Assembly (NCBI GenBank): GCA_016713435.1
Contig: JADJPD010000001.1
Span: 434,001 to 498,000 of the forward strand
From: Gemmatimonadota bacterium
Lineage (GTDB): Bacteria > Gemmatimonadota > Gemmatimonadetes > Gemmatimonadales > GWC2-71-9
Direction of reading: 5' to 3'
Length of the DNA: 64,000 bases
Made by a program: the position numbers and the translations under genes. The notes under the pieces were generated by a model that saw nothing but the letters and a program-made list of their open reading frames with translations, was not told where the DNA came from and did no database searches. Of the stretch, positions 1 to 9,742 are shown piece after piece (within the stretch, counting starts at the first letter, position 1; the number at the start of each line of letters is the position of its first letter).

Positions 1-105
1 CGGGGAGGCCGGCCGGAGGCGGCGGAGGTCAGGGCGGCGACGCATCGCCCCGGGGCACGTTAGCGGGCGCGGGGCATCGCGGGAAGAGCGGGCGCGGGGC
101 CGGGC

Positions 106-567
106 TCACGCCGGGGCCGGGGCCTCCGCCGGCTCGCGCCGGATCACCCACCACCAGAAGGTGCCGCCCGCCGCCATCCCCGCCAGCGCGCCGGGCAGGA
201 GCAGCTCGAGCGGCAGCCGGAAGAAGGTGAAGTCCCACTGCACGAAAGCACCCACCGCGACGGCGCCCAGCACACCCGCGAGCGGGATCACCACCCAGGC
301 GCGGAGGAGACCGACGCGGCGGAGCGGCCCGTAGAAGAGCGCCAGCGCCACCATGCCCACGACGAACGCGAGCGCCGGGAGCACGGCGAGCAGGACGATG
401 GCGATCATCCCCAGTCCCTCGAGCACGGCGCCGACCGGCCACGGGCCGTTCCCAAGCTCGGGATCGGCGAAGGCGAAGACGAGCATGCACGCGCCGAGCG
501 TCACCGACGCCGCGTAGGACGCGGCGAGCAGGCCATAGGTGAAGGTCCGGGGCAGCGCGACGCGCAT
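106..567 (-). CDS. Small four-helix membrane protein, function unknown
   Basis: A 153-residue protein with four clear hydrophobic segments: about residues 7-30, 44-75, 82-104 and 112-132. The start chosen is the ATG at 567, giving MRVALPRTFTYG directly before the first helix; a longer upstream frame adds only arginine/proline-rich non-membrane sequence. No catalytic motif is visible and I do not recognise a family. It lies divergent from the DUF3455 lipoprotein at 729. The short C-terminal tail ends in an Ala/Pro-rich stretch. It is probably an inner-membrane protein; nothing in the context shows its role. Confidence 0.6.
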   Translation of the reverse strand: MRVALPRTFTYGLLAASYAASVTLGACMLVFAFADPELGNGPWPVGAVLEGLGMIAIVLLAVLPALAFVVGMVALALFYGPLRRVGLLRAWVVIPLAGVLGAVAVGAFVQWDFTFFRLPLELLLPGALAGMAAGGTFWWWVIRREPAEAPAPA

Positions 568-728
568 GACGGGAACTCGGATCGGGAGGGGAACAGGAGG
601 AAAGCTAACCGCCCCGGCGCGGCGGGCGCGATGTCGCCTTTGGCGCGGCGCCCCCGCACTTCCTCTCGGCGGGGCACGTGCCCCGTCGTCACCCACGATC
701 GCGCGCTGCGCGCCCACGAGGAGGATCC

Positions 729-1298
729 ATGCTCACCCGCACCCGCCGCTGGCTTGGTGCCACCGCCGTTGCCCTGGCCACCCTGACCGCCGCCGCGTGC
801 GACGGGACGGATGGCGCCCTGGGCCCCATCTCCCCGATCCCGGGCCACAGCCGGGCGCCGGTGTTCGATGGGTGCCCCACGATCACCGTGCCCGCGGGCC
901 AGAAGCTGGCGCACCGCCTGTGGGCGCGCGGTACGCAGATCTACCGCTGGGACGGCCAGGCCTGGGCGCTGGTGGGCCCGAGCGCCACGCTCTACGCCAA
1001 CGCGGGGATGACCGCGGCGGTGGGCACCCACTACGTGGGCCCCACCTGGCAGAGCAGCAGCGGCAGCAAGGTGGTGGGGGCGGTGCAGCAGCGCTGCACG
1101 CCGGATGCGGGGAGCGTGGCGTGGCTGCTGCTCGGGGCCACGTCGTCGAGCGGGCCGGGGTTCTTCGAGGGGACCACGTACATCCAGCGGGTCCACACGG
1201 CGGGCGGCGTGGCGCCGGCCACGCCGGGCGCGGCGATCGGCGACCTGGTGCAGGTGCCGTACACCACGCAGTACCTCTTCTACAAGCGGGCGCGGTAG
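729..1298 (+). CDS. DUF3455 family lipoprotein
   Basis: A 189-residue exported protein. The N-terminus MLTRTRRWLG is followed by a hydrophobic stretch ending in the lipobox LTAAAC, so Cys24 should be lipidated and the protein membrane-anchored. The body shows the DUF3455 pattern: VPAGQKLAHRLWARGTQIYR near residues 56-75, then YRWDGQAWALVGP, and a later block AWLLLGATSSSGPGFFEG. A purine-rich Shine-Dalgarno (GAGGAGGA) lies just upstream of ATG 729, which decides the start over an in-frame ATG at 678. The DUF3455 family is known mainly from fungi and soil bacteria and its function is unknown. No operon partner is visible. Confidence 0.8.
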   Translation: MLTRTRRWLGATAVALATLTAAACDGTDGALGPISPIPGHSRAPVFDGCPTITVPAGQKLAHRLWARGTQIYRWDGQAWALVGPSATLYANAGMTAAVGTHYVGPTWQSSSGSKVVGAVQQRCTPDAGSVAWLLLGATSSSGPGFFEGTTYIQRVHTAGGVAPATPGAAIGDLVQVPYTTQYLFYKRAR

Positions 1299-1341
1299 CC
1301 CGTCGCGGATCCCCAGATCGCGCACGATACTCGAGCTCACG

Positions 1342-1436
1342 CCCGTAACGGCGGAGCTACGCTCCGCCGACTCGATCCAACCATCGTGCAGGATCCTTGA
1401 GATCGAGTCGGCGGAGCATAGCTCCGCCGCTACGGG
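1342..1436. repeat. REP-like double hairpin (paired inverted elements)
   Basis: Two 36-bp arms, 1342-1377 and 1401-1436, are inverted copies of each other with two mismatches and a 23-bp spacer. Each arm itself contains a hairpin: CGGCGGAGC, a 3-base loop (TAC or ATA), then GCTCCGCCG. The outer ends carry CCCGTA and TACGGG. This two-level organisation resembles REP/BIME elements. It sits between the DUF3455 gene and the converging gene ending at 1454, where it could also act as a bidirectional transcription stop, although there is no T-tract. Confidence 0.75.
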
Positions 1437-1453
1437 TGCGTACGTCGAAGGGC

Positions 1454-1945
1454 TTAGCGGGAGATCGCTACGGGCCCCGAGCTTCGCCGCGCCGCGCGCT
1501 CGCCATCGTGCACCACGCGCCCGTCCTCCACGGCGAGCCAGGTCCCATCCGGCAGGAACAGCGTCCACTGGGGCGCCATGCCGGCGGGCCCCGCGGCGTG
1601 CACCTCGCGGTTGCCGTCGACGGTGACGGTGAGGGCCGCCTCCGGCCCGCTCACGGTGAGCCCCGTGACGCGGCGGCCCACCACCCCGCGGAGCGCGGCC
1701 GTGACGCGCCCGTCGGGCGCCCAGCTCCCCGCCACCACGCCGCGGGTGCCCACCACCTGCCAGCTCCATTCCATCAGCAGGCTGCCGGCGCCCCGCGCGT
1801 GCGGCGCCCCGGCGCGCCGGGCCAGGCGGCCGAGCTCGAGGCAGAGCGCGGCCCCGTGGCCGCGCCACGCCTCCGCCACGCGGAGGCCCAGGAGGGGCAT
1901 TGTGAGGCGGGCGATGTCACCGGCGGAGAGGAGGTGCGCTGGCAT
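1454..1945 (-). CDS. Hypothetical protein
   Basis: A 163-residue soluble protein of unrecognised family. The start is placed at ATG 1945 (MPAHLLSAGDIARLTMPLLG); the frame stays open further upstream but that part reads as non-coding sequence. The N-terminal half is helical in character (LLGLRVAEAWRGHGAALCLE). The C-terminal half looks like beta-strands (VTGLTVSGPEAALTVTVDG, WTLFLPDGTWLAVEDGRVV). No signal peptide, membrane segment or catalytic motif is visible. It stands alone between the double hairpin and the sugar kinase. Confidence 0.5.
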   Translation of the reverse strand: MPAHLLSAGDIARLTMPLLGLRVAEAWRGHGAALCLELGRLARRAGAPHARGAGSLLMEWSWQVVGTRGVVAGSWAPDGRVTAALRGVVGRRVTGLTVSGPEAALTVTVDGNREVHAAGPAGMAPQWTLFLPDGTWLAVEDGRVVHDGERAARRSSGPVAISR

Positions 1946-2108
1946 GGCACCCAAGCTACGGGCCGCCGGGAACCGCCGATAGACCCCCGGCCCGGCAGGA
2001 ACTTTCGACAATACGCCGACCCTGAGCGGACCAGACCGACGCGCGCATGGGGCGGACTGCGCCAGCGCGCGTGATGAGGCGCTGGACGCGGACCGTGGCA
2101 CCCGCCGG

Positions 2109-2993
2109 TCAGGACCATCGCAGGATAGGTGGAATGGGCGGCGTGGCCCCGGGCTGGGAGCAGACGTGGGCAGCGACGGCGTTGGCGCGCGTGGCCACCG
2201 CGGACAGGGAGGCGCCGGAGAGCAGCCCCACCAGGAGCGCCGCGGTGAAGGCGTCGCCGGCGCCGATGGTGTCGGTCACGCGGGTGGCAGGCGCCGGGGC
2301 GGCCACCGCCGCGGTGGGCGTGAGCAGCGTGGCGCCGCGCGGGCCGGCGGTGAGGGCGGCGAGCGCGAGGCCGTACTTCGACATCAGGCCGGCCAGCTGC
2401 ACCTCCGGCGTGTCCCCCACCACGTCACAGAGCCGCGCCACCACCGGCAGCTCCTCGTCGTTCAGCTTCACCGCGTTGGCCAGCCGGAGCGAGGTGTCGA
2501 GCACCTCGGCGTCGAACCACCACTGCCGCAGGTTCACGTCGAAGAGCCGCCAGGCCGCGCGCCCAACGTCCCCGAGCGCCCGGCGGACGGTCCCGCGCGA
2601 GCCCGGCCCCCGCTGCGCCAGCGAGCCGAAGCAGACCGCGTCGGCGCGCGCCACCAGCTCCGCGATCGCGTCGCTCCAGGGGATGGCATCCCACGCGCTC
2701 CCCGTGGCGATGTCGTAACTCGGCTGCCCGGAGCCATCGAGCGTCACCCGCACGACGCCGGTGGGGCGGTCGGGAAGCCGGGCCACCGCGCGGGAGTCCA
2801 CCCCGGACGCGGCCAGCCGCTCCACCGCCTCCCGGCCTTCCGGATCCTCGCCCACCGCGCTCACGAGCGCCGCGTGGGCGCCGAGGGCGGCGGCGTGCAT
2901 GGCCACGTTGGCGGGGGCCCCGCCGAACTGCGGCCCCGCCGGCAGCAGGTCCCACAGCACCTCGCCGATGCCCACCACCAGCGGCCGCGTCAT
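2109..2993 (-). CDS. PfkB-family carbohydrate kinase (fructokinase-like)
   Basis: A 294-residue ribokinase/PfkB-family sugar kinase. The N-terminus has the GIGEVLWDLLP strand and the GGAPANVAMHAAALGAHAAL signature 1 (residues about 22-41). Near the C-terminus DTIGAGDAFTAALLVGLLSG carries the anion-hole GAGD with catalytic Asp (about residue 240). The kinase transfers phosphate from ATP to a furanose-type sugar; fructose is likely but not provable here. The start ATG 2993 overlaps the stop of a truncated sugar-transporter remnant (ATGA). This suggests the pair was once a sugar uptake and phosphorylation operon. Confidence 0.85.
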   Translation of the reverse strand: MTRPLVVGIGEVLWDLLPAGPQFGGAPANVAMHAAALGAHAALVSAVGEDPEGREAVERLAASGVDSRAVARLPDRPTGVVRVTLDGSGQPSYDIATGSAWDAIPWSDAIAELVARADAVCFGSLAQRGPGSRGTVRRALGDVGRAAWRLFDVNLRQWWFDAEVLDTSLRLANAVKLNDEELPVVARLCDVVGDTPEVQLAGLMSKYGLALAALTAGPRGATLLTPTAAVAAPAPATRVTDTIGAGDAFTAALLVGLLSGASLSAVATRANAVAAHVCSQPGATPPIPPILRWS

Positions 2994-3193
2994 GCGCCGA
3001 GCAGCCCGAGCCGTCGCTGGATCTCCTCCAGCGCCACGCCCTTGGTCTCCGGCACCAGGCACACGGCCCAGAGCAGGTGCAGGAACATCATGAACGCGAG
3101 GAAGAGGAACCCGGCGAGCGCCGAGGTGACGGCATAAAAGAAGAGGCGCCCGCTGAGCGGCGCGCCGTCTCGGGCGGGGGAGGCGAGGTCCAT
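2990..3193 (-). pseudogene. C-terminal remnant of an MFS sugar-porter transporter
   Basis: Only 67 residues remain. They contain the last transmembrane helix (LAGFLFLAFMMFLHLLWAVCL) and the family-specific C-terminal signature VPETKGVALEEIQRRLG, which ends sugar porter-type major facilitator transporters. A complete member has about 450 residues and 12 helices. The other 11 helices are not found in any frame upstream; instead there is a tandem repeat array. Its stop overlaps the kinase start, as expected for a former transporter-kinase operon. It may be a deletion remnant or assembly damage. Confidence 0.75.
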
Positions 3194-3201
3194 GGGACCG
3201 T

Positions 3202-3537
3202 GTGGTGCGGGGAGCCGTCACCGGCGGGCCGGTGGGAGGTGCGTACTTCGGGGAAGGTACGGGCGGTGCAGGTCCCGGCAAGGGCCGGCGGGGACTGCAA
3301 TCGAGGCGCCAGCAACTGCGCTCGACGTCCCGGAGCCTGAGGTCGCTCCGGGAGCAAATGCGCTCGTCCTGCCGGAGACTGCGATCGCTCCGGGAGCAAC
3401 TGCACTCGTCCTGCCGGAGACTGCGGTCGCCCCGCCAGCAACTGCACTCGCGCCTGCGATCCCTCCGCCAGCAACTGCACCCGTCCCGCCAGCACCTGCG
3501 GTCCATCCGCCGGCACCTGCACCCGGCCCAGCGGTGA
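3202..3537 (+). CDS. Possible arginine-rich heptad-repeat protein
   Basis: A 111-codon open frame whose C-terminal 80 residues are 7-residue repeats such as LRSLREQ, LHSSCRR, LRSPRQQ and LHPSRQH. Leu (once Met) recurs every seventh position, as in a coiled coil. The stop codon falls exactly at the end of the repeat array. The single length change in the array (a 12-base unit) keeps this frame. Arg codons vary synonymously (CGC, CGA, CGG, AGG) at repeat position 2. These points hint at coding, but other frames are also open and no ribosome binding site is obvious. Treat as tentative. Confidence 0.3.
   Translation: MVRGAVTGGPVGGAYFGEGTGGAGPGKGRRGLQSRRQQLRSTSRSLRSLREQMRSSCRRLRSLREQLHSSCRRLRSPRQQLHSRLRSLRQQLHPSRQHLRSIRRHLHPAQR
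3295..3537. repeat. 21-bp degenerate minisatellite, 12 units
   Basis: Twelve tandem units beginning CTGC(A/G), each 21 bases except the eighth (3442-3453), which is 12 bases. Alternate units are more alike (for example CTGCGATCGCTCCGGGAGCAA versus CTGCACTCGTCCTGCCGGAGA), so the higher-order period is 42 bases. It fills most of the 436-base gap between the transporter remnant and the gene ending at 3630. Nothing else recognisable lies in that gap. Confidence 0.85.
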
Positions 3538-3629
3538 GTGCGACGCCCCAGCCGGGCCCCCGAACGTCCCGGGCCCGGGGCGCCGCGACCGGGCGAGAGT
3601 CTACGGCCGCTGTTCGGGGGACCGTCGGT

Positions 3630-4103
3630 TCAGTCGGCCACCGTGTCCAGGTGCCACCCAGTGTGGATCCACCGCCCGCCGCGACGGACGAAGATCTCGC
3701 TGCCCCGGCCCCGGGTCTCCGACGCCTTGCCGGCCGGGTCGGTGAGCACCACGCGGAAGCTGGTGTAGACGATCACCACATCGCCGTACTGCTGCAGGAC
3801 GTTGCGGGGGAACTCGAGGGTGGTGAGCCGAGCGCCGCCCCTGGCGAACTCGGCCATGCCGGCCATGGTGGCCGCGCGGTCCTGCCACGGGCCGCCGTCC
3901 CAGCCGAGGGCCACCAGCTCCGCGGGCACCACGCGCTGGAAGCCGGCCCGGTCGTTGGCAAACCAGGTGCGCCAGGCCGCTTCACGCAGGCGGAGCACCT
4001 CGGCGGTGGTCGCCGAGTCAGGCGCGGGGCCGTGCTGCTGGGCGGCGAGCGGGACGGCCGCGAGGGCCGGGAGGAGGACGGCCAGGGAACGGAGGGTGCG
4101 CAT
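3630..4103 (-). CDS. Secreted SnoaL/NTF2-like (DUF4440-type) protein
   Basis: A 157-residue protein with a signal peptide (MRTLRSLAVLLPALAAVPLAAQ, cleavage probably after LAAQ). The mature part is an NTF2-like cone fold: a helix with LREAAWRTWFANDRAGF, the region VPAELVALGWDGGPWQ, then strands (DVVIVYTSFRVVL, RGSEIFVRRGGRWIHTGWH) typical of DUF4440/SnoaL_3 proteins. Such proteins are usually small-ligand binders of unknown role. It is divergent from the AraC regulator at 4142 with a 38-base gap, so both promoters must overlap and AraC-type control of this gene is plausible but unproven. Confidence 0.7.
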   Translation of the reverse strand: MRTLRSLAVLLPALAAVPLAAQQHGPAPDSATTAEVLRLREAAWRTWFANDRAGFQRVVPAELVALGWDGGPWQDRAATMAGMAEFARGGARLTTLEFPRNVLQQYGDVVIVYTSFRVVLTDPAGKASETRGRGSEIFVRRGGRWIHTGWHLDTVAD

Positions 4104-4141
4104 GCGAAACCTTCGGTGAGGGGAGCGGGTAGATTGGGGCC

Positions 4142-4990
4142 ATGACCGCCCGCGCGCTTCCGGAATCGTGCTCCCGCCTGGTCCCGCTGTACCGGGGCAC
4201 GCTGGTGGCCGTGGACGACTGGCGCTGCGCCGGCCACGACACCCCCGCCGGCCACGAGGAAACGAGCGACGCGCACTGCCTGGTGGTGACGCGCCGGGGC
4301 GCCTGGGAGCTCCGGGTGGAGGGCCGTCCCCGCCTGGCCGACCCCGGGGTGGCGGTGGCCTGGCCGCGGGGCCGGCCCACGCAGGTGCGGCATCCCATCG
4401 GCGGCGGGGATCACTGCACGCTCTTCCGGCTCACCCGCGCGGGGGCCGAGGCGCTGGCGCTCGCAGGGGCCGGGCAACGGCATGGAACCGACGGACCCCT
4501 GCCGCCGCTCCTCGCCCTCGACGGCCCCGCCTACCTGCGGCACCGCCGCGCGCTCGCGGCGGCGCGCGCCGGCGCCGATCCGCTGATGGTGGAGGAGATG
4601 GCGGTCGGCTTCCTGCGCCACGCGCTGCCCGATGCTGGAGCCACCGCCACCCCGGCCGCCGGGACGCGCCGGCAGGTAGATGCCGCGCGGGAGGTCATCG
4701 CGCGGGACTTCCGCGGGCGGCTCACCGTGGCGGGCATCGCGCGGGCGGCGGGGTGCTCGCCGTTCCACCTGGGGCGGCTGTTCCGGGCGGCCACGGGCCT
4801 GTCGCTCCACCGGGCGGTGACGCGGCTCCGGCTGCGGGAGGCGCTGGAGCGCGTGCTGGACGAGCCCACGGCGCTGTCGCGCATCGCGCTGGATGCGGGG
4901 TTTGCCTCACACAGCCACCTCACCGACGCCTTCCGGGCCGAGTACGGCGTGGCCCCGGCACGCCTGCGCGGCCGCCGGCTCCCCGCCTAG
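4142..4990 (+). CDS. AraC-family transcriptional regulator
   Basis: A 282-residue regulator. The N-terminal about 150 residues form a cupin-like sensing domain (HETSDAHCLVVTRRGAWELR, DPGVAVAWPRGRPTQVRH). The C-terminal about 100 residues contain the two AraC helix-turn-helix motifs: LTVAGIARAAGCSPFHLGRL followed by RALERV-type helix, then LSRIALDAGFASHSHLTDAF and the closing EYGVAPARLR. It stands alone, divergent from the secreted SnoaL-like gene and convergent with the VOC gene. The effector is not predictable from sequence. Confidence 0.9.
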   Translation: MTARALPESCSRLVPLYRGTLVAVDDWRCAGHDTPAGHEETSDAHCLVVTRRGAWELRVEGRPRLADPGVAVAWPRGRPTQVRHPIGGGDHCTLFRLTRAGAEALALAGAGQRHGTDGPLPPLLALDGPAYLRHRRALAAARAGADPLMVEEMAVGFLRHALPDAGATATPAAGTRRQVDAAREVIARDFRGRLTVAGIARAAGCSPFHLGRLFRAATGLSLHRAVTRLRLREALERVLDEPTALSRIALDAGFASHSHLTDAFRAEYGVAPARLRGRRLPA

Positions 4991-5006
4991 GCGCCCACCG
5001 CCAGCC

Positions 5007-5396
5007 TCACTCCCCGCCCCCAAACACCAGCACGTAGCCGTTCGGGTCCCGCACCTCGAACTCCCAGTTGCCATAGGGCTGCTGCCGGAGGGGCATCTGG
5101 ATGCAGGGCCGCCCCGCGAGCGCCTGGTAGACGGTGCGGACGCCGTCCATGCGGATGTAGGCGTCCCAGAGGCCCGCGGGGCGCTGGGCGCGCAGGTCGG
5201 GCTTCACGTAGCCGGGGAGCGAGAGCAGCATGAGCTCGGCGGGGCCGAGCTGCAGGCTCATGTAGGCGTACGGTGGGGTGTCGGGGAAGCGGCCGGCGAT
5301 GGCGAAACCCAGCTCACCGACGTACCAGCGCCCGGTGGCCGCCACGTCGTCCACCAGGAAGGTGGGGACGGCGGACTGGACCCGGGGCGTGCTCAT
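5007..5396 (-). CDS. VOC (glyoxalase/bleomycin-resistance fold) protein
   Basis: A 129-residue single vicinal-oxygen-chelate unit. The N-terminal strand VQSAVPTFLVDDVAATGRWY is the usual start of a betaalphabetabetabeta module. The end, WEFEVRDPNGYVLVFGGG, has the DPNG turn typical of the second module. Two modules give one small-molecule or metal site. The start ATG 5396 separates it from a long open frame that continues from the sensor kinase upstream; the real gene begins here because the fold begins here. The substrate is unknown. Confidence 0.8.
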   Translation of the reverse strand: MSTPRVQSAVPTFLVDDVAATGRWYVGELGFAIAGRFPDTPPYAYMSLQLGPAELMLLSLPGYVKPDLRAQRPAGLWDAYIRMDGVRTVYQALAGRPCIQMPLRQQPYGNWEFEVRDPNGYVLVFGGGE

Positions 5397-5410
5397 GGAG
5401 ACGACGGGGG

Positions 5411-5698
5411 TCAGTCGAGCGGAGGGAGCTGCCAGCGCGCCGCCTTGCGGAAGCTGCCGCAGGACCGCCGGTCGGCACCGCGGTTCCCGGCCACGTCGGG
5501 CACCAGCCCGTCCACCGCCTGGCGCGCCTCGGCCGTGGCGGCGGCGGTGTAGGCGGCGCGGCAGGCCTGCACCACGGGCGGCTGGTAGGCGCTGAAGACC
5601 ATCCACGCGGCGAGGCCGGCCAGGACGAGGACGCCGCCCACCTGGATCCAGCGGGTGCGGTCCACCAGCGGAGCAGCGGGGAGGGTGGAGGTGGTCAC
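5411..5698 (-). CDS. Small single-pass membrane protein, unknown
   Basis: A 95-residue protein with one transmembrane segment (WIQVGGVLVLAGLAAWMVF, about residues 17-35) and a C-terminal soluble tail of about 55 residues. The tail has two cysteines (QACRAAY and RRSCGSF) that could form a disulfide if exported. It sits 14 bases upstream of the VOC gene on the same strand, so the two may be cotranscribed. I do not recognise the family. Confidence 0.5.
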   Translation of the reverse strand: MTTSTLPAAPLVDRTRWIQVGGVLVLAGLAAWMVFSAYQPPVVQACRAAYTAAATAEARQAVDGLVPDVAGNRGADRRSCGSFRKAARWQLPPLD

Positions 5699-5821
5699 GG
5701 GGCACCGGGGGAGGGAGACACCCCAAGGTAGGAACCGGTACTGCCGGGCGCCACGTCCACGAAACCGGCACGCGGGACGCAGCTGGGGCAGGCCCCGGCC
5801 CAGGCGGTCCGCCGAGGGGCG

Positions 5822-8087
<2,266 letters not shown>

Positions 8088-8188
8088 GGCGATGCCAGAA
8101 TATGGGCTGCCGCCCGGGAGGCACAACGGGGCCCGCGCGGTGGGCCCACGCTGCCGTCCCCGGCGCCACCGTGGGGGGTAATGCAACC

Positions 8189-8214
8189 GGGGGACCGGCA
8201 ATCGCCGGTCCCCC
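8189..8214 (-). terminator. Perfect 11-bp stem, probable terminator of the metalloprotease gene
   Basis: GGGGGACCGGC and GCCGGTCCCCC pair perfectly around a 4-base loop, 33 bases after the stop of the metalloprotease gene. No T-tract follows, so it may be a weak or factor-assisted stop. Confidence 0.5.
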
Positions 8215-8246
8215 GGGAGGCTCCTTGCCTGCGGGCGCTCCGGGCC

Positions 8247-9728
8247 TCAGTGCCCGGTGGGCGGGCGGTAGGGTGGCTGGATCCGGGCGCGCCGGTCCAG
8301 CCGGCGGGGCGGGAAGCGCAGCAAGTCGCGGCCGAGCGGCAGGCGCCGCACGCCCTGCGGCTGGATGGCGGGGATCACGAGGGAGAACGGTTCCGCCTGC
8401 GTGCCATCCACGGTGTATCCCAGGTCGGCGAAGGAGGCGAGGGTGATGGCGCTGAGCGGCGTGCCGCCGAAATCGAGGATGCCGGTCATGAGCTCGGTCA
8501 GGAACACGCTCTCGCGCCAGTGGCCGTCCGCGGTGCCGGGGCCGTACTGGTCCTCCACCGGCACCTTGGCGCCGGCCACATAGGCGGCGCCGCCCGCCGC
8601 GTCGAACTCGGCGGTGGCGAGGGCGCCGGTGAAGTGGGGGTCGGTGCCGCCCTGGAGCGCCGGGTCGGCGAGGAGGCCGAGGGTGCTCCAGTGGGTGCCG
8701 AAGCCGAGCACGTGCCCCATCTCGTGCAGCACCACGGCCTCGAGCTGGCCGGACTGGGCGAGGCCGGCCAGGTCGTCGGCGTCGAAGAACATGGAGCCGA
8801 CGGCGGGGAGCCCGCCGACCTCGTGGAAGTAGCAGGGGCCGGCCTGGCCGAGGACGCCGCCCGGCCCGTCGATGGGGGTGATGGTGACGAAGATCAGCAG
8901 GTCGTCGAGCGGGCGGTCCACGTCGGGGTTGACGCCGCAGGAATAGGCGGAGATGAGGGCGTAGTCGTCCGGCAGGTCGCCGGTGATGATGGCCTCCCAG
9001 CGCTCCTCGGCGTCGGCGAAGGCCTGCTGCACGGCGGGCTCGGCGGGGCCGAGCCACCAGAGCTCCAGGTCGAAGGGGCCCGCGGTGCGCAGCGTGAAGC
9101 TGGCGGTGAGCGCCGTCCCCGGGACGCTGGCGGTGGCCGTGTAGCTGCCGGTGCCGGCCCCGAGCGTGAAGCTGCTGCCCGCGGTGCCCTCGAAGCCGGT
9201 GGTGACGACCGCGCTGCCCACGCTGCCACCCTCCGGGCCGGCGGCGAAGCTCACGTCCACGCCCGGGATCGGGTGGTGGAGCGCGTCGGTCACCTGCACC
9301 GTGAGCGGCGTGGGGAGCGTGCCGCCGGGGTTGGAGCTCTGCCGGTCGCCGAAGACGATGGTGAGCAGCGCCGGCGCCTGCATCACCACCACCGGCACGG
9401 TGTCCAGCACGCCGGGCGCCGCCGCGGTGAGCAGCGCCGTGCCGGTGCCCACGGCGGTGGCCAGGCCGTCGCCGTTGACGCGGAGGATCGCCGGGTCCGA
9501 CGAGGACCACTGCACCACCGCGCGGCGGACCAGCCCGCCGTCGGCGTCCTCCACCCGGGCCGTGAACAGGTGGTTCTGCCCCAACGCGACGAACTGGTAG
9601 GCGGTGTCGGCGATGGTGATGTGGTCGGCGTGGCCGGGGCCGTTGCCGTCGTCGCCGCCGCAGGCGGCGAGGGTGAGCGCGGTGGCGGCGAGCAGGGTGG
9701 CGCCGGCGGAGCGGAAGGTCAGGGGCAT
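8247..9728 (-). CDS. Leishmanolysin-type (M8-like) zinc metalloprotease lipoprotein
   Basis: A 493-residue lipoprotein. The signal peptide ends in LTLAAC (Cys23). Residues about 35-215 form two bacterial Ig-like beta domains, the first with a WSSSDPAILRVNGDGLATA Big_2 signature. The catalytic domain (about 220-450) carries the zinc site VVLHEMGHVLGFGTHW (His335, Glu336, His339), the form seen in M8 peptidases. Two cysteines (SAYSCGVN, QAGPCYF) flank the active region. The last about 35 residues are Arg/Pro-rich. It follows the HAF-repeat lipoprotein gene by 14 bases and is likely cotranscribed. It probably degrades extracellular protein at the cell surface. Confidence 0.8.
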   Translation of the reverse strand: MPLTFRSAGATLLAATALTLAACGGDDGNGPGHADHITIADTAYQFVALGQNHLFTARVEDADGGLVRRAVVQWSSSDPAILRVNGDGLATAVGTGTALLTAAAPGVLDTVPVVVMQAPALLTIVFGDRQSSNPGGTLPTPLTVQVTDALHHPIPGVDVSFAAGPEGGSVGSAVVTTGFEGTAGSSFTLGAGTGSYTATASVPGTALTASFTLRTAGPFDLELWWLGPAEPAVQQAFADAEERWEAIITGDLPDDYALISAYSCGVNPDVDRPLDDLLIFVTITPIDGPGGVLGQAGPCYFHEVGGLPAVGSMFFDADDLAGLAQSGQLEAVVLHEMGHVLGFGTHWSTLGLLADPALQGGTDPHFTGALATAEFDAAGGAAYVAGAKVPVEDQYGPGTADGHWRESVFLTELMTGILDFGGTPLSAITLASFADLGYTVDGTQAEPFSLVIPAIQPQGVRRLPLGRDLLRFPPRRLDRRARIQPPYRPPTGH

Positions 9729-9742
9729 GCGGGTCGCTCCGT

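Noticed and set aside
2109..3506. A 465-codon frame that would add a Cys/Arg-rich repeat domain to the sugar kinase
   Set aside because: The kinase fold starts exactly at ATG 2993 and overlaps the transporter remnant stop; the upstream part is minisatellite read in a chance frame.
3295..3537. CRISPR-like array
   Set aside because: Units are contiguous 21-mers with no unique spacers and no cas genes nearby.
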